64,000 nt of DNA from assembly GCA_963693365.1 (NCBI GenBank), contig CAVNZM010000003.1, forward strand, positions 12,772,001 to 12,836,000, read 5' to 3'. Position numbers and translations under genes: made by a program. Below, piece after piece: positions 12,185 through 31,909 of the stretch (position 1 is the first letter of the stretch; the number at the start of each line of letters is the position of its first letter). Origin of the DNA: Amoebidium appalachense (Eukaryota; Ichthyosporea). Under the pieces are notes generated by a model. It saw nothing but the letters and a program-made list of their open reading frames with translations, was not told the origin of the DNA and searched no databases.

Positions 12185-13267
12185 TCAAACCACCTTTTTG
12201 GGCCGCAGAACCACCACACGTTTCTCACGCAACGGCTCGACCACAAACACCACTGCATCATCAAAGACATACAGGCCATGCAGTGCTCTCATCCTTCCAA
12301 TATGCGCCGGGACGGCGATGGCGTGTATTTTCGCAACCGAATCCTCCGAATCCCAACAAATCCACTCGATCTTGTTCATGTATTCGCCGTGCGCAAAGAA
12401 AATCTGGCGGAGGGGCCCCACCGAACTACTCGTGCAGTCTATGACGTAGGGCATTTCATATTCGAGCTCGATACACATATCGCAATGTTCTCCGAAACTC
12501 TCACCCCCATGCAACGGGTTTGCATTCGTGGTTTCCCGCTTGCAGTAGGATGAGATAGGGTTCCATTTTGAGTGGCATACCGTAGTGCGGCAGTTACCTA
12601 GCTGGCGGAAGTGGTAGAGGGAGGTGGTGTGGAAGGTATTTTCGTTTGTTACGTGAATGTGTGTGTCCTGACGCATGATGTGCCCGCACGCAATATTTCC
12701 CGAAGCCCCGATGAAAATCTTTCTGCCGGTGGCCATGTCGTAAACGATGTAAACGTTGCCGCACGCGAGAATAACCCATTTGCCGTGCGTTTTGATCTGG
12801 AAGTTATCCTCTGTAGTTACTCGCAGCTCGCACTCAGAGGACCATACCTTCTCTCCTGTAGCAATTTCGCTCGAGATGATGCTGACAAGAAAAGTGTTGC
12901 GGCGAACCTCGTCGGTGAATGTTAGAACGGTGGACCGGTCACTAGAAACGACCACGTGCGCTATCTCTTTGTCGGAAGGGTTGAACTCGGAGTACGTAGC
13001 GCCCGTGTGTACCTCCCACACTTTCACTTTGTTAGGCGAGACTAGCACGGCTACAAACGGATACGCAATGGCGGTGGATTTTCTGTTGTCGAAATAGATT
13101 GTGTCGGTACTGTTGTGGGGGGTGGTGGTGATGGTGCGGATCACTCGACCTGTTTCCATGTCCCACACGGCAATGTTGTGGTAGGTGGCAACGGCAGCAT
13201 ATTTCCCGTCGCAGACAAACTGTTGCCATTCGGCAGCTTTCTCTTGCAAAGGCATAAGGGCATCCAT
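12185..13267 (-). CDS. WD40-like beta-propeller protein
   Basis: A single open frame of about 360 codons; the first in-frame ATG is at 13267. The frame stays open upstream to 13322 without an ATG, so an upstream exon joining at a CACAG acceptor cannot be excluded. Blade-like motifs are visible: NIAVWDMETGRVI (about residues 32-45), NKVKVWEVHTGATYSEF, TGEKVWSSE, and YDMATGRKIF. The spacing of strand-plus-(V/I)WD-TG units about 40-50 residues apart fits a WD40 or quinoprotein-like propeller. Such proteins are scaffolds for complexes; no catalytic residues are expected and the partner is not evident. A KCTD/BTB gene lies upstream on the same strand about 0.8 kb away, separated by long C runs, and nothing shows they are co-transcribed. 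Fold fairly sure, specific orthology unknown. Confidence 0.7.
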   Translation of the reverse strand: MDALMPLQEKAAEWQQFVCDGKYAAVATYHNIAVWDMETGRVIRTITTTPHNSTDTIYFDNRKSTAIAYPFVAVLVSPNKVKVWEVHTGATYSEFNPSDKEIAHVVVSSDRSTVLTFTDEVRRNTFLVSIISSEIATGEKVWSSECELRVTTEDNFQIKTHGKWVILACGNVYIVYDMATGRKIFIGASGNIACGHIMRQDTHIHVTNENTFHTTSLYHFRQLGNCRTTVCHSKWNPISSYCKRETTNANPLHGGESFGEHCDMCIELEYEMPYVIDCTSSSVGPLRQIFFAHGEYMNKIEWICWDSEDSVAKIHAIAVPAHIGRMRALHGLYVFDDAVVFVVEPLREKRVVVLRPKKVV

Positions 13268-13395
13268 GACACTGCGATTCAAGGGCTTGGTCAGTAATTG
13301 ATTGTTGAGTTGTCCACTGTGTCATTCTGCAAAGGCATTCCCTGACATATATTTCAATGATGCTTCATGGATGCTTATAAGATGCATGCAGTAAG

Positions 13396-13451
<56 letters not shown>

Positions 13452-13894
13452 TTCCGGCCTCCTCTCCGTGCGCCCCCTCACCCCTCCTCCCCCCTCCTCT
13501 CCTCCCCTCCCCTCCCCCCCCCCCCCCCCGCCAAAAAAAATAAAAATAAATAAAAATAAAAGAAGAAGAAAGAAAGAAAGAAAAGACCACCACCACCACC
13601 TCACCCCGCCGGCAGCTTACCAAATAGCCCCCCCGGCCCTGACCCTGCTAATCCTCCCGCACCTTTACCCATACCGGATCAGGATACATAAAAAACTGGC
13701 GCACAACTCACCATAGCTATCGAGAACCCTTCCCCCCCCCTCCGGGACCCCCCGGCTAACCCTCTGGCCCGCCAGTTTGTTCCATGTGGCAGTCCCTCCC
13801 AATCCCTTGCTTCAATTCGAAGGCAAATAAATCATGCACATCAACAGCTCAAAAACGACGGAACACTACACACTACATGTTGCTTCCCCCCCCC

Positions 13895-13925
<31 letters not shown>

Positions 13926-14064
13926 ACACACCTCCCTGCCTCCCCTCCCTCCCCAACCAACCAACCAACCAACCAACCACCGCTCACCCACCAACCCCTC
14001 CTCACACACACACACACCACCACCCACCCCCACAGACGAGCAAAGCAACCGTACAAGGGAAATT
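13268..14064. other. Intergenic with C53 tract
   Basis: A C53 run (13396-13448) is followed by C-rich sequence, a C run joined to A-rich (AAAT)n at 13516-13560, and CA/CCAA repeats at 13889-14035. No gene is supported. Confidence 0.7.
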
Positions 14065-14628
14065 CTACAAATACGACAAGGATGCCCACTTTATCTCGTA
14101 GCCATCCCGGAACATGCAGTGCACAGGCAGCTCTTTCACCGGCCCATCCTCCGGCCACGGCAGCCCAAAGAAGTCAAACTCCCGCCGTAGGTTCTCCCTC
14201 CGCACGGCACACGCAGGCAGAGGGGGAGGCTGGAGGGTGCGGCAGCTGTTGAGCACAGCGGCAAAGAAGTCTCCATCCCTGTCCATAAACACCATGCCCC
14301 CTTCTGATTGGATGGTGTGCCTGCCGCTGAACCAAGCTGCCAGCATGGCCGCTGTGCTCATGAGCACAGCGGCAAAGAAGTCTCCATCCCTGTCCATAAA
14401 CACCATGCCCCCTTCTGATTGGATGGTGTGCCTGCCGCTGAACCAAGCTGCCAGCATGGCGGTGGGGTAGGCACAGAGGGTCTGACGGGTGGTGTCGAAG
14501 CGGCGGCCACCCACGTGGAGGCTCACCCGGTCGCTGGGGGAGAGGTTCACACCGGCAATGGCTGCACGTGCTGCCTCTAAACGGAACTGTGCTCTGTAGG
14601 TGGGTGATAGTTTCGTTGTGAGATACAT
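14065..14628 (-). CDS. KCTD-like BTB/POZ (T1-type) domain protein with internal duplication
   Basis: ATG at 14628, stop at 14065, 187 codons. Residues about 33-45 read VSLHVGGRRFDTTRQTL, the start of the T1/KCTD-type BTB domain; then AMLAAWFSG, FMDRDGDFFAAVLN and, near the end, REFDFFGL. KCTD proteins oligomerise by this domain and often act as cullin-3 adaptors or channel regulators. The middle of the domain, AMLAAWFSGRHTIQSEGG through the DRDGDFFAAVL strand, is present twice in tandem, 37 residues per unit, exactly in frame. One copy restores the normal BTB length; two copies should disturb the fold. The 99-bp DNA core looks identical between copies, so the event is recent or is an assembly artefact. 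Confidence 0.75.
   Translation of the reverse strand: MYLTTKLSPTYRAQFRLEAARAAIAGVNLSPSDRVSLHVGGRRFDTTRQTLCAYPTAMLAAWFSGRHTIQSEGGMVFMDRDGDFFAAVLMSTAAMLAAWFSGRHTIQSEGGMVFMDRDGDFFAAVLNSCRTLQPPPLPACAVRRENLRREFDFFGLPWPEDGPVKELPVHCMFRDGYEIKWASLSYL
14251..14460. repeat. 111-bp tandem duplication inside the KCTD gene
   Basis: The 99-bp core at 14251-14349 recurs at 14362-14460 with no difference seen, giving a 111-bp period (37 codons). A 12-bp spacer (CGCTGTGCTCAT) separates the copies and contains the reverse complement of the repeat's own first bases. Confidence 0.9.
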
Positions 14629-14799
14629 ATACTTTGCACCAATTTGTTGAGGAAAATTTGATTTGGGTGTGAACCCCCTCCCCCCCCCCCCCCCTCCTCC
14701 TCATCCTCGTTCTCCCCTGTCCCACCCCCTCCCCACCTCACTACTGCATGCATCGTGACCCACGCTTTCCCATCAACCTACTGACACGTTTACTCCACC

Positions 14800-14843
<44 letters not shown>

Positions 14844-15031
14844 AAAAAAAACAGAAAAGAAAAGGAAACCACCCACCCATCATCCATCCTTCTCTACCGT
14901 AGAACAAGTACCCCCCCCCCCCCCTCCCCCTCCCCCCCAGTCCCTCCCTCCTCGTCCTCCCCCCCCCCTCCCCTTCCCCCCGAGTCCCTCCCCCCCCCCC
15001 CCCCCCCCCCTCCCCCTCCCTCCCCCCCCCC

Positions 15032-15062
<31 letters not shown>

Positions 15063-15805
15063 CCACCCACCAAACCAAACCACCGTTGGCCAACTTGAAA
15101 ACCAAAAGATAAAAAAGCAAGATAAACACCAGACCAATCATTCACATCATTTTCTTTTATCTATGACTTTCCCTTCCCTACCCCCCCCCCCCCCCCCCCC
15201 CCCCCCCACTCCCCCTAAACAACCAGCACCCACCCTTCAAAAACCTCTCCCCTTTACTAGTCTAAATTTAAACTTAGACGAAGAATATATGGAGGGAGAG
15301 GTAGAGGGGCAAGCATGAGGGAAGTCGAGGACCTCCCCCCTCCCCCCGCAGGCGCACACCAACCAGCCACCCACCCACCCACCCACCCACCACACAGAAA
15401 AAAAAAAAAAAAGGCGGAGGGGAATTCGAGAAAAAGAAAAAGCAAAAAAAAGAAAAATGCTTTGGTATAGATAGACTAGTGATAAGAGTTTGCGGAGCCT
15501 ATGACGTGCCAAAGACGGAATGGGGGGAAGTGGGGGGAGGGGTGTGTGTCTGTGTCAGGAGGAACATGAACGGGCGGGGGGGAAGGAAGGAAGAGGGGAG
15601 AGGCGGGGAGATGGGGAAAAGGGGGGGGGGGGGAGGGGGTGGGGGAGGGAGAGGGAGGGAGAGAAAGAGGAAATGGGATAGGGAGATCCAGAAAGGAAGA
15701 TCTTTCAACAAAAATGAGGAGAAACGAATGGAGGGGGGAGCCTCGGAAAGGGGGTCAGTCAGGAGGAATGGCAAAAAAAAAAAAAAAGGCAATATCAAAA
15801 CCTAC
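14629..15805. other. Intergenic, C-rich low complexity with C-to-A junctions
   Basis: C runs at 14802-14833 (joined to about A17), 14911-15048 and 15181-15207; CA and (CCCA) repeats; A run at 15397-15412; G-rich 15520-15660. No gene is supported. Confidence 0.65.
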
Positions 15806-16023
15806 CTCTCCTCTTCCAGCCGACAGCGGTTCTGCTCGACCTCGTCGTTTCTCATCTCCAACGCCACAAGGTCTCGTGCCATCTTCATCTCCCACTCCAG
15901 CCTCTCATCTTTGAGCCTACTCCTCTCTGCAGCCAGATCTGCCTTCTCCTTCTGGCACCTGTCCCACAAGTACTATATGGCCGCCAACATGGCGTAGAGC
16001 TGGCACTCGGGATGGTCACACAT
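15806..16023 (-). pseudogene. Coiled-coil exon with in-frame stop (dispersed copy 1)
   Basis: Minus-strand ATG at 16023 opens MCDHPECQLYAMLAAI, then a TAG (15973-15975), then about 55 charged residues of heptad-like coiled coil (KADLAAERSRLKDERLEW, MRNDEVEQNRCRLEEER) ending at a splice donor (GAG|GTAGGT at 15805). A CxxxxxC pair precedes the coil. A second, more decayed copy lies at 32530-32755 on the opposite strand. The intact parent gene is not in this window. It may be one exon of a multicopy gene or part of an unrecognised mobile element. Confidence 0.5.
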
Positions 16024-16625
16024 GTTGACATTCACAAGGCCGGAAAGGTAAACGGTGTTGGTGTGTCAGAACAAAGTGGATGCAAAGGGAAGATGAATTG
16101 AGAAACGGGGAGAGAGAAAAGAAACTGGTTGGCACTAGCTGTCTTTCAGGTATGCATATGTTACAGTCAATAGAGCTAGTGTTTTGCTCGCGAAACGAAT
16201 AAAAGCATGTCCAGGTCTAGTGGGGTTGTTTTGTTGTAGCCGTTTAGAACTTGGACAAGGGTTGCCAATACTTGAACCGTTAACATTCTTGATCCCGGGG
16301 AGGGAATGCTAAAACATGGAAATCAAATCTGCTCTTTGGAACAATAAATTCGTCTATAACATTGCCAGGCATTACAAACTATATGAAAGTCACTGAAAAC
16401 AACTTGTGGGTTGACAGTTGAAGGCGTTTTGGGTTTTGTTCCCTTTGCAGCCTGTTGCAGAGGAGGGTAGAAAATATCACGAATTTGCGCGCCAAAACTA
16501 TACTTACCAAAAAGAGTAATAATTTCGAATGTCCGATTTGCTTCGAAAGAATCATAACCATATATAGCTATTTGCGTTTTTGGCCCGAAAATTTGTGATA
16601 TCTCGGGTCTAGCTGGTGCGCTGAA
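15806..16625 (-). repeat. Dispersed repeat, copy 1 (inverted relative to 31.9-32.8 kb)
   Basis: Two blocks, about 16385-16625 and 15806-16023 read on the minus strand, match about 31910-32140 and 32530-32755 read on the plus strand in the same order. Shared stretches include TGTCAACCCACAAGTTGTT / CAGTCAACCCACAAGTTGTT and GGCGCGCAAATT / GGCGCGTAAATT. The sequence between the blocks (16024-16384) is less alike. Copies are clearly diverged. Confidence 0.65.
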
Positions 16626-17272
16626 CATGTTTTACGCGAAACGCTCGAAAAACTTTCAGTTGATGGGCTTCGGCTTAGAAAGGGCTTCGTCTTCGCTTGT
16701 CCTTTCATAAAAATTAACATCTTAGTTTTGAGTTTATTGATCAGATTCGTCTTCTCTTTTCCCCTTTCCCGCTTAAGCCTTAGCTCAGCGAAAAGGCAGT
16801 AGTAGTGTAGGTCTGTGTGGCTCACACTCGAACATGTACGCCACTATTTACGTTCTACTTTTTCCATGAGAAGGCTTCCCGGAACAAGGGTCATTACATA
16901 TGACTGTCGTTGTTTTGCTTGTTTTGTCACAGCGTGCTCCCTGTTGTGTCATGTCGGTCGCAAAAACGGTGACGGTACTGAACCAGATATATCGAGCCCC
17001 GAATAAACGTACGTGTATGGGCATCACGTACATTTGTCTGTCCATCTCGTTTTCAAGGCCTAGGCTTCTGTCAGTCTTCTTTCTCGCGATTCTTCTAGAT
17101 TTCAGTCTTCCACGTTTATTCCCTTCGTTCAGGGAGCCCTTGGGGGAGGGTGGGGGAGACTCGGAGGGTGTTCATAGCGCATATGGGGTAGGGGGGGGAG
17201 GGAGGGGGGGTGGGTGGCCATGGGTGCACGTGTGTGTGTGTGTGTGGATGTGGGTGTGTGTGGGGGGGGCGG

Positions 17273-17306
<34 letters not shown>

Positions 17307-17326
17307 CCGGGGGGAGAGGGGGGGGG

Positions 17327-17386
<60 letters not shown>

Positions 17387-18016
17387 GGTGGCCCAGGTGG
17401 GGATACGTACGACTGAAGTACTTGGGATGTTTTTCCGATGTGAGGAGGGGGGGGGGGGGGGGGGGGGGGAGGGAGGGGGGGTCACTTGGGCTGAACAAAC
17501 CCATTCGTGTAAACTAATGTCAAAAAAGAAGAAAGACCATGCTTGCAAACGCATGCATACACAACTACCGTGTGCACATCCTTGGTATTGTTTCCTCTTC
17601 ATATTGAAATGTACACTTTTTTTTTTTTTTTTTTGCAGGACCCAGCTCCTGAATAAATTCTCACCGGCACAAAAACATTTGAATGTGTGATTGTGATTTC
17701 TGTACAAGGATAAACAGTGAATCCATGTGAATCCGAGAGTGAACATCCGTATATGTGTACATGTGTCTCATAAAAACATGTGCTTTATAAATTTTTTTTT
17801 TAAAAAAGAAAAGGTGGGGAAAAAGATGGTTGTGTGATACATCTTGCATTACCTCGTCTTACCTCGTGCAATTTAAAAGTGGTCAAGCCACATAATCTGA
17901 CGAACCATCGTGTATGCAAGGAAATAGAAAGGAAAAAAGACCGAATGAGCAAGAGAACAACAAAGCAAAAACGTACGAAAGAGAGTGAAAACGATCAACA
18001 GTGTTACGGTGTTTTT
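16626..18016. other. Intergenic with poly-G, GT and GA microsatellites
   Basis: Unique sequence 16630-17140, then TG/G/GA compound repeat 17170-17380 with (GA)n at 17331-17378, G run 17447-17469, T run 17617-17635. No supported gene. Confidence 0.6.
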
Positions 18017-18560
18017 TCAGAGCTCTTTCTGCTTGGGGAGGTTCGAGGAACCAGTGACGTAGTTTGTTGCCTTGACGAGGGCAAGCTGGGCCACACCCAC
18101 GGTGCTGGTCACAGTCTCGTACAGACGGGGGATGGTCTGCACGTGTGTACGTGTGTGTACGTGTGCATGTAGGCACGTGTGAGCATATTTGTGCACATGT
18201 ACGCATGCGTATGTGTATGTGTGCACGTGTGGGTCGTAGCGGGTGTATGTTTGGTGTACAGTGGGTGGGTGGTTTGAGGAGAGGCAGGGGGGGATAGAGG
18301 TAGGGAAGGAGGGAAGGAGGGTGGGGGGGGGGAGAAGGAGAGACAGAACAGTATTGCGGTGTGGTTTTGAGTCTTTGATTGGGGGGGGGGGGGGGGGGGG
18401 GGGAGGCACACAGGAGCAGGGTCGGTGGGAACGGGGTAGACGAAAGTGGAAGTAACACTGGTCAGTGATTAGTCTCTCACCAGCTCCAAGGAATCCAAAA
18501 CCTTTAGATATATCCCCCTCCCCCCCCCCCCCCCCCCCCAAAAGGCGCGCGCGCGCGTTT

Positions 18561-18591
<31 letters not shown>

Positions 18592-18786
18592 GGGAGGTTG
18601 GGGGGGAATGGGGGGAATATGTGGTTTGTGGGGCAGGATACAATGAAGGAGAAGGGAGCAAGCGAGTGAAGAGAACCCCGGAGTATGATGAGATTGGTCC
18701 TGCTCTCTTTTCTTCCCATTTCTTCTTTTTCTTCTCTTTTCTTTTTCTTTCTTTCTTTCTTTTTTTCTTTTTTCTTTTTCTTTTTT

Positions 18787-18817
<31 letters not shown>

Positions 18818-19080
18818 GGAGGGGGGGGGGAGGGGGGGGGGGGGGGGGGAGGGGGAGGGGGGAGGGGGGTATAGGGGGTAACGGGGGGTTCCCACATTAA
18901 CAGCAATAAGAAGAGGGCGCAACAAAACGAAATTTCAGAAGAAGCATGTGGGAGTTGTCGGTGGACTTAATTACGACCCCAGGCGATGTTGGGGGGGGGG
19001 GAGGGGGAGGGGGGGGGGAACAAATATGCTGAGGCTTACAAGGTCCCGGGGGGATAGCCAACACAGGAAAATGGGGGGAA

Positions 19081-19115
<35 letters not shown>

Positions 19116-20070
19116 GGAGGCTAGACTACGGTACACAATGCAAAGCGATTGTTTGGACGTGTGATGTAATCAGGTTTTTAAAGAGAGCCCACACACAAGT
19201 TGACCGAGATAGGCAGAGCCTATCAGGGTAAGGGTTGGGTTGGGGAAAGGGGGGGAGGGGGGGACGGAAGGGGGAAGGAGGGGGGGGAAAGGAAAGGAAA
19301 GGAGATGAAGGAGGGAGGTGGGGTTGGGGAGGAAAGGGACAGGGGAAATCGGCAAGGGGGAGAGGAAGGGAGGAAAGGGGAGGGGGGGGGGGGGAAGACT
19401 GCGGCAGCGGGTGGGGCCGGGGGGGGGGGGGGGAGGGGGTGGAGAGAGGAGGAGGGTAGGAGGAGGGTAGGAGGAGGAGGAGGGGGGGGGGGGGGGAGGG
19501 GAAGAAGAACACCATACCTCTCTGATGCTGTCCAGGATGCACCACATGTCACGGTGGAGGATGATGGTGTTTGTGGCCGGGTCGACCTTGAGGATCGTGA
19601 ACTGACGGATACGCACAGGCAGCAGGCGAAGCACGTAGTAGAGCACGTCCGCTGAGAAAGAGACGGAGGGGCAAGAGCAGGACGGCAGGGGGGGGGGGGG
19701 GGGGGGGAAGTGGGTGAAAGGGAGGGAATAGGAGGGGAGAAGGGGATGTTAAGATGTGGCCAAACATGAGAGGCAAAGACGATTAAGAAAATCAGAGATG
19801 AAACACATAAAAACGAAAAAATTGACCTGACGGAAAATTCTGCCTACTGACAAGAAACGGGCCCCGGGGGGGGGGGGGGGGAGGAAGAGGGGAGGGGAGG
19901 GGCGGATGCGTTCCGTAAACATCCGTTGTCAACGGGGTACAAATAGTGTTCACGTATGAGTAGTTGCAGCAAAAATATCTTACAATTTCATGATGACAAA
20001 AGAAAATGTATGGAACATAAACACATGGAAATACAAAGCCAACAGGTGTAATGTAGGTGGGAGGGGGGGG

Positions 20071-20111
<41 letters not shown>

Positions 20112-20334
20112 AGGGAAAACGGGGGAAGAGGGGGGGAGGGGAGAGAGAGGGAGGGAGAGAGAATGGCAGGGGAGAGGGCTAGGGGGAGAGAGAGAGGAGG
20201 GGGGAGGGAGGAAGAGGGGGGGGAAAGGGGGGGGGGGGGGGGGGGGGGGGGGAATAGAGGGAGAGAGAAACGAGTAACGTGATATGGTGTCACACGGAAA
20301 GGGGGATGGTTATGGCGGCGGCGGCGGTGGTGGT

Positions 20335-20425
<91 letters not shown>

Positions 20426-20771
20426 GCTAATATTTCGCTGATCCCCAGGAATGAAGAGCAAGACGGAACGGACGAAGGGAGTGGAGAGGCTAAAGGTAGG
20501 GGGAGGAACCGGGGGAAGGGAGGAGGGGGCGGGGCTGTTGAGGGGAGGGGAGGGGGGGGAGGGGTGCAGGGAGGGGGGGGGGGGGGGGGGGTGGGGTAAA
20601 TTACCCTCGATGAGGAGCCGGTTGTTTGCCGGGTCGGGGACGGACTTGTGGGAGATCACGTGATAGGGCACAAAGTACTGGCGCAAACCCTTGAAGACCA
20701 GGCGCACATTGGCCACACCGTACACACTGGTCATGGGGTCCTGTGTGTGTGTGTGTACGTGTGTGTGGGAG

Positions 20772-20819
<48 letters not shown>

Positions 20820-21032
20820 GTGTGGGAGGCGCGCGCGCGTGTGTGTGTGCGTGTGTGTGGGAGGCGTGTGTGTGTGTGTGTGTGCGTGCGTGTGTGTGGG
20901 AAGAGGGGGGAGGGGGGGGGGGGGGGGGGGAAGAGGCTTGTATGTGTGTGTGTGTGTGCGTGTGTGGGTAAGTGCATGTGTGCGAGTTTGTGTGTGATGT
21001 GCTTATGTAAGTTTGAGGGGCGGGATTTTCCG

Positions 21033-21064
<32 letters not shown>

Positions 21065-21756
21065 CTATATCTTTCTACACCATTCCTCACCTTGTCCTCT
21101 AAAGCACGGCCAACCGTTTACAAAACTCTTGTCCAATCCCCCCCCCCCCTCCCCCCCAAAAAAAAAAAAGAAAAAAAAAGATGCCAATGGGAGCATAATC
21201 CATGTGCGTGATCTTGTATTCCTTGTCCCCCCCCCCCCCCCCCCCCCCCCCCCTCCCCTCCCCCCCCCCAAAAGAAAAAAGAAAGAAAAAAAAAAAAAAG
21301 AAAAGAAATGAAAAGAAATGAAATGAAATGAAAAAAAAAAAGAAACGAGAAGGCAGAAAGCACACACATCTATGAAAGCGGCTGAAACTAGGAGCTTTAC
21401 CAAAACAGTGGCACACGGGCAATGAAACGTGCACATTTGTATTCCATATTCCATCCCATACTAAGCACACTCGACACATAACACAAAAAAAAAACTTTGG
21501 AAACCAAAAAGGAGAGCCTCGGAAAAACCAGAAAAGCGAGAAAAAGACCAAAACTTTGAAAACAAAAAAAAGAGGTGTACGAACCACAAAGCATGCATAC
21601 TTGTAATACATTGCAAACAAAAACCCAACAGAAGCACACGTACACAAATTGTGAAACAAGAAAACGAAAAAGGGAGGGGGTGAACACCACGAAGCAAGCG
21701 TCCTTGTGGTACATATCAAGCAAACACAGAGAAGAGCACATGCGCACACACACACA

Positions 21757-21805
<49 letters not shown>

Positions 21806-21962
21806 TGTTGTGCAAGGTAGCATTAAAAGGGGGGGAGGTACGTACGACGAAGCATGCGTCCTTGTGGTACATTGCAAAGGTGTCCTCCCACTCCGTCTCG
21901 CTGGTGTTGCTGTTGAACAGCCGCAGGAACGCAGCCTCTTTGCCCTTGAGGTCCACAGCCAT
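18017..21962 (-). CDS. NTF2-like (SnoaL/DUF2358-type) small protein, four exons
   Basis: Four minus-strand exons join in frame with GT..AG borders: 21962-21846 (39 codons), 20740-20605, 19651-19518 and 18136-18017, giving 168 residues ending PKQKEL and TGA. The core reads [21 protein letters not shown], then NVRLVFKGL, then [15 protein letters not shown] and LHRDMWCIL. This is the cone-shaped NTF2-like pattern: helical start, a 'Y..DA.F.DP...V.G' turn, then strands with a conserved HRD..W. Family members bind small ligands or serve as hydrolases, isomerases or scaffolds; the activity here is unknown. Introns are about 1.1, 0.95 and 1.4 kb and are almost wholly simple repeat. The exon 1 start is the first ATG after a (CA)n-CAG, so an additional upstream exon is possible. 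Exon joins are secure because phases 0, 1 and 0 all fit. Confidence 0.75.
18137..21845. repeat. Simple-repeat-filled introns of the NTF2-like gene
   Basis: Contents: G runs at about 18380-18403, 18571-18594 (after about T12), 18797-18850 (after about T16), 19081-19114, 20059-20109 and 20231-20252. G57 lies at 20368-20424 after (TG)n, (TG)n at 20741-20960, a G run at 21036-21064, and C-to-A junctions at 21139-21180 and 21229-21300. (CA)n lies at 21740-21803. Host-like unique sequence is scarce. Confidence 0.85.
21570..21720 (-). repeat. Two degenerate copies of the exon-1 3' end inside intron 1 of the NTF2-like gene
   Basis: The end of exon 1 and its donor (peptide [14 protein letters not shown] when read through) recur twice downstream in the intron: about 21675-21718 ([14 protein letters not shown]) and about 21572-21606 ([14 protein letters not shown]). 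Spacing is roughly 105-165 bp, so this is a tandem triplication across an exon-intron border. Confidence 0.75.
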
Positions 21963-29785
<7,823 letters not shown>

Positions 29786-30340
29786 CCTTTAAAGAAACAA
29801 AGGGCTGTTGGGCCTTAAGAAACGAAGGGATCCTGTAGTGCTTAAAGAAACAAAGGAAGGGTGGATGCGTGCTTGTGTGGGTGGTTGTAAGGTTTTTGGT
29901 AGGGTGAGTGAGTGAGAGAGAGGGGGAGAGGGAGAGAGAGTCCTTGTGTGTGTGCGTGTGTGCGTGCGTGTGTGTGTGTGTGCGTGTGTGTGTGGCGGTG
30001 GTGGGTGGGGGGGGGGGGGGGGGGTTGGGAGGGAGGGGGGCGGTTATAGACGGTTTTTGAATTGTGGGTATTGGTTTTTGTGTGAAGGCAAGATTGGTTC
30101 TCTCTACGTGTCTTCCTCTACTTCTGCATTACTGTAACCTCAGGGCATTGGTTGTATGATCGTATGTGCTGGTGGGTGCACTGTGTATAGGTTTTGAGGT
30201 TTTGAGATAATACTTCTGAAGGGTAAGGGGTTGAAATCGCTGTGTGGGTATGTGTGGGTGTGTGGTGGGGGTGGGGTGTCATGGGGGGTAGTTGGTGGTG
30301 GGTGTGCTGAGGGGGGGGGGGGGGGGGTAGGTGCGTCTGT

Positions 30341-30371
<31 letters not shown>

Positions 30372-31353
30372 GGGGGAGGGGGGAGGTGTGGAGGGGGAGG
30401 GGGGGGGGGGGGGGGGCGCTTGGGCAATGCCGTTGGGGGTATGTGGGCATGTTGTCGTTTTGCTGTCGCCTTTCTATGTTTTCTGCTTGTCTCCCGCGAC
30501 CATGACTTAACACGAAATTTAGTTGTCTGATAACCATGCGTGTATGTGATATGATGATTTTCTTACCCACCTCTGGGCCACAAATACCGAATTTCATATT
30601 CACGAAATTAAAAAAATCCTGTCTCGTCGATAATCCTTCTTTTTTAAGTCGTTTAAAAACATAGTGCTTGTAAAAACTTTTTTTGTCAATCCATTTGACA
30701 GTGTGTTATGTAGCAACCTTTGACCCTCTTTTCCCCCCCACACCGTTTATTTTTTGCAATATCGTAACGAGTGTGTACTGTAAGTTATGGCATGTTCCAT
30801 TCAAGTTCTTTTACGTACATGATCAACAAAGAAGGGATTGTGCAAGTTGCTCGTGCCTAAGCCAGCCAGCCTCCCCCCCCCCCCCCCCCCCTCCCCCCCC
30901 CCCCCCCCCCAAAAAAAAAAAGAAAGAAAGAAAGAAAGAAAAAAATAAAGGGGAAAAAAAAAATAGTTATCACCACTACCACAGTTGGATCATGTTTTCC
31001 ATGCGCACACACCATGGCACACACACACGTGTGCACAAACAAAACACCACGCACTCCCACGTGCACAGATGTTATAGTATTGCACATCCAGAAGAGTACC
31101 TCACGACACAAACGAAACCAAACAAACCTACTCTCCCACACGCACTGCGAACCGAGTCTTCCACACGTACTTACAATACGCACACAGAAGAGCACTCGGT
31201 GACACCGTCACCGATTTTTTAAACACACACAATACCACCACCACATGCATGACCACCGTACATCTGATAGTCAGTCACACACAAAAACATCAACACACAC
31301 GTGACACACAATCATACACATGCACACACGCGTGCGCACATGCGCACGCACGC

Positions 31354-31435
<82 letters not shown>

Positions 31436-31909
31436 CGCGCGCCGCGCGCGCGCACGCACGCACGCAGACACACAAGCACCGCCTGACCGTCACAGAGAGA
31501 TGAAAGACTCGCATGCATGCATGCACGTACGTACACATGTGCACACACACGTACACACACACACACATAACATGCACACGCACGTGCGCACATACACACA
31601 CACACACGCGCGCGCACACGCACACACGTACACACGCACACACGCACACGCACAGGCCAAACACAAAGACACAAAGGCACAGAAACACCATCACCAACTC
31701 ACCAACCACCGCCACCACACAGCTCACACGCACAAACACGACATAACGGGCAGATCTGGGAATATCGCCTCCACCACAACTACCACACGCCTTCTACTAG
31801 CCCTCACACATAAACTTTTGCACACATGCGCACTCGTTTCTCTACATCATGAAGCACAATAACGACAGTACTTCTCAGCTGCAGTGCTCCACATAGGCTG
31901 CAAAGTTTT
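29786..31909. other. Intergenic downstream of Ral; CA/GT microsatellites
   Basis: Presumed Ral 3' UTR at 29786-29900, in which a 'CCTTTAAAGAAACAAAGG'-like unit recurs two or three times. Then GT/G repeats 29945-30030 and 30240-30417, unique sequence 30420-30860, a C run joined to an A run 30871-30920, and CA arrays 31010-31730. No gene is supported. Confidence 0.6.
31359..31433. repeat. (CA)n microsatellite
   Basis: About 75 bp of pure CA, flanked by (CG/CA) sequence including GCGCGCGCCGCGCGCGCGC at about 31435, which is self-complementary and Z-DNA prone. Confidence 0.95.

Noticed and set aside
12605-12925. Plus-strand ORFs opposite the WD40 gene
   Set aside because: Shadow frames of a well-supported minus-strand gene.
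20000-20977. 329-codon minus-strand Pro/His/Thr frame
   Set aside because: Only its segment over 20605-20740 is real coding sequence (exon 2 of the NTF2-like gene); the rest is simple repeat inside introns.
31301-31862. CA-repeat array as a possible CRISPR or satellite
   Set aside because: No spacer-repeat structure; it is a dinucleotide repeat, and the genome is eukaryotic.
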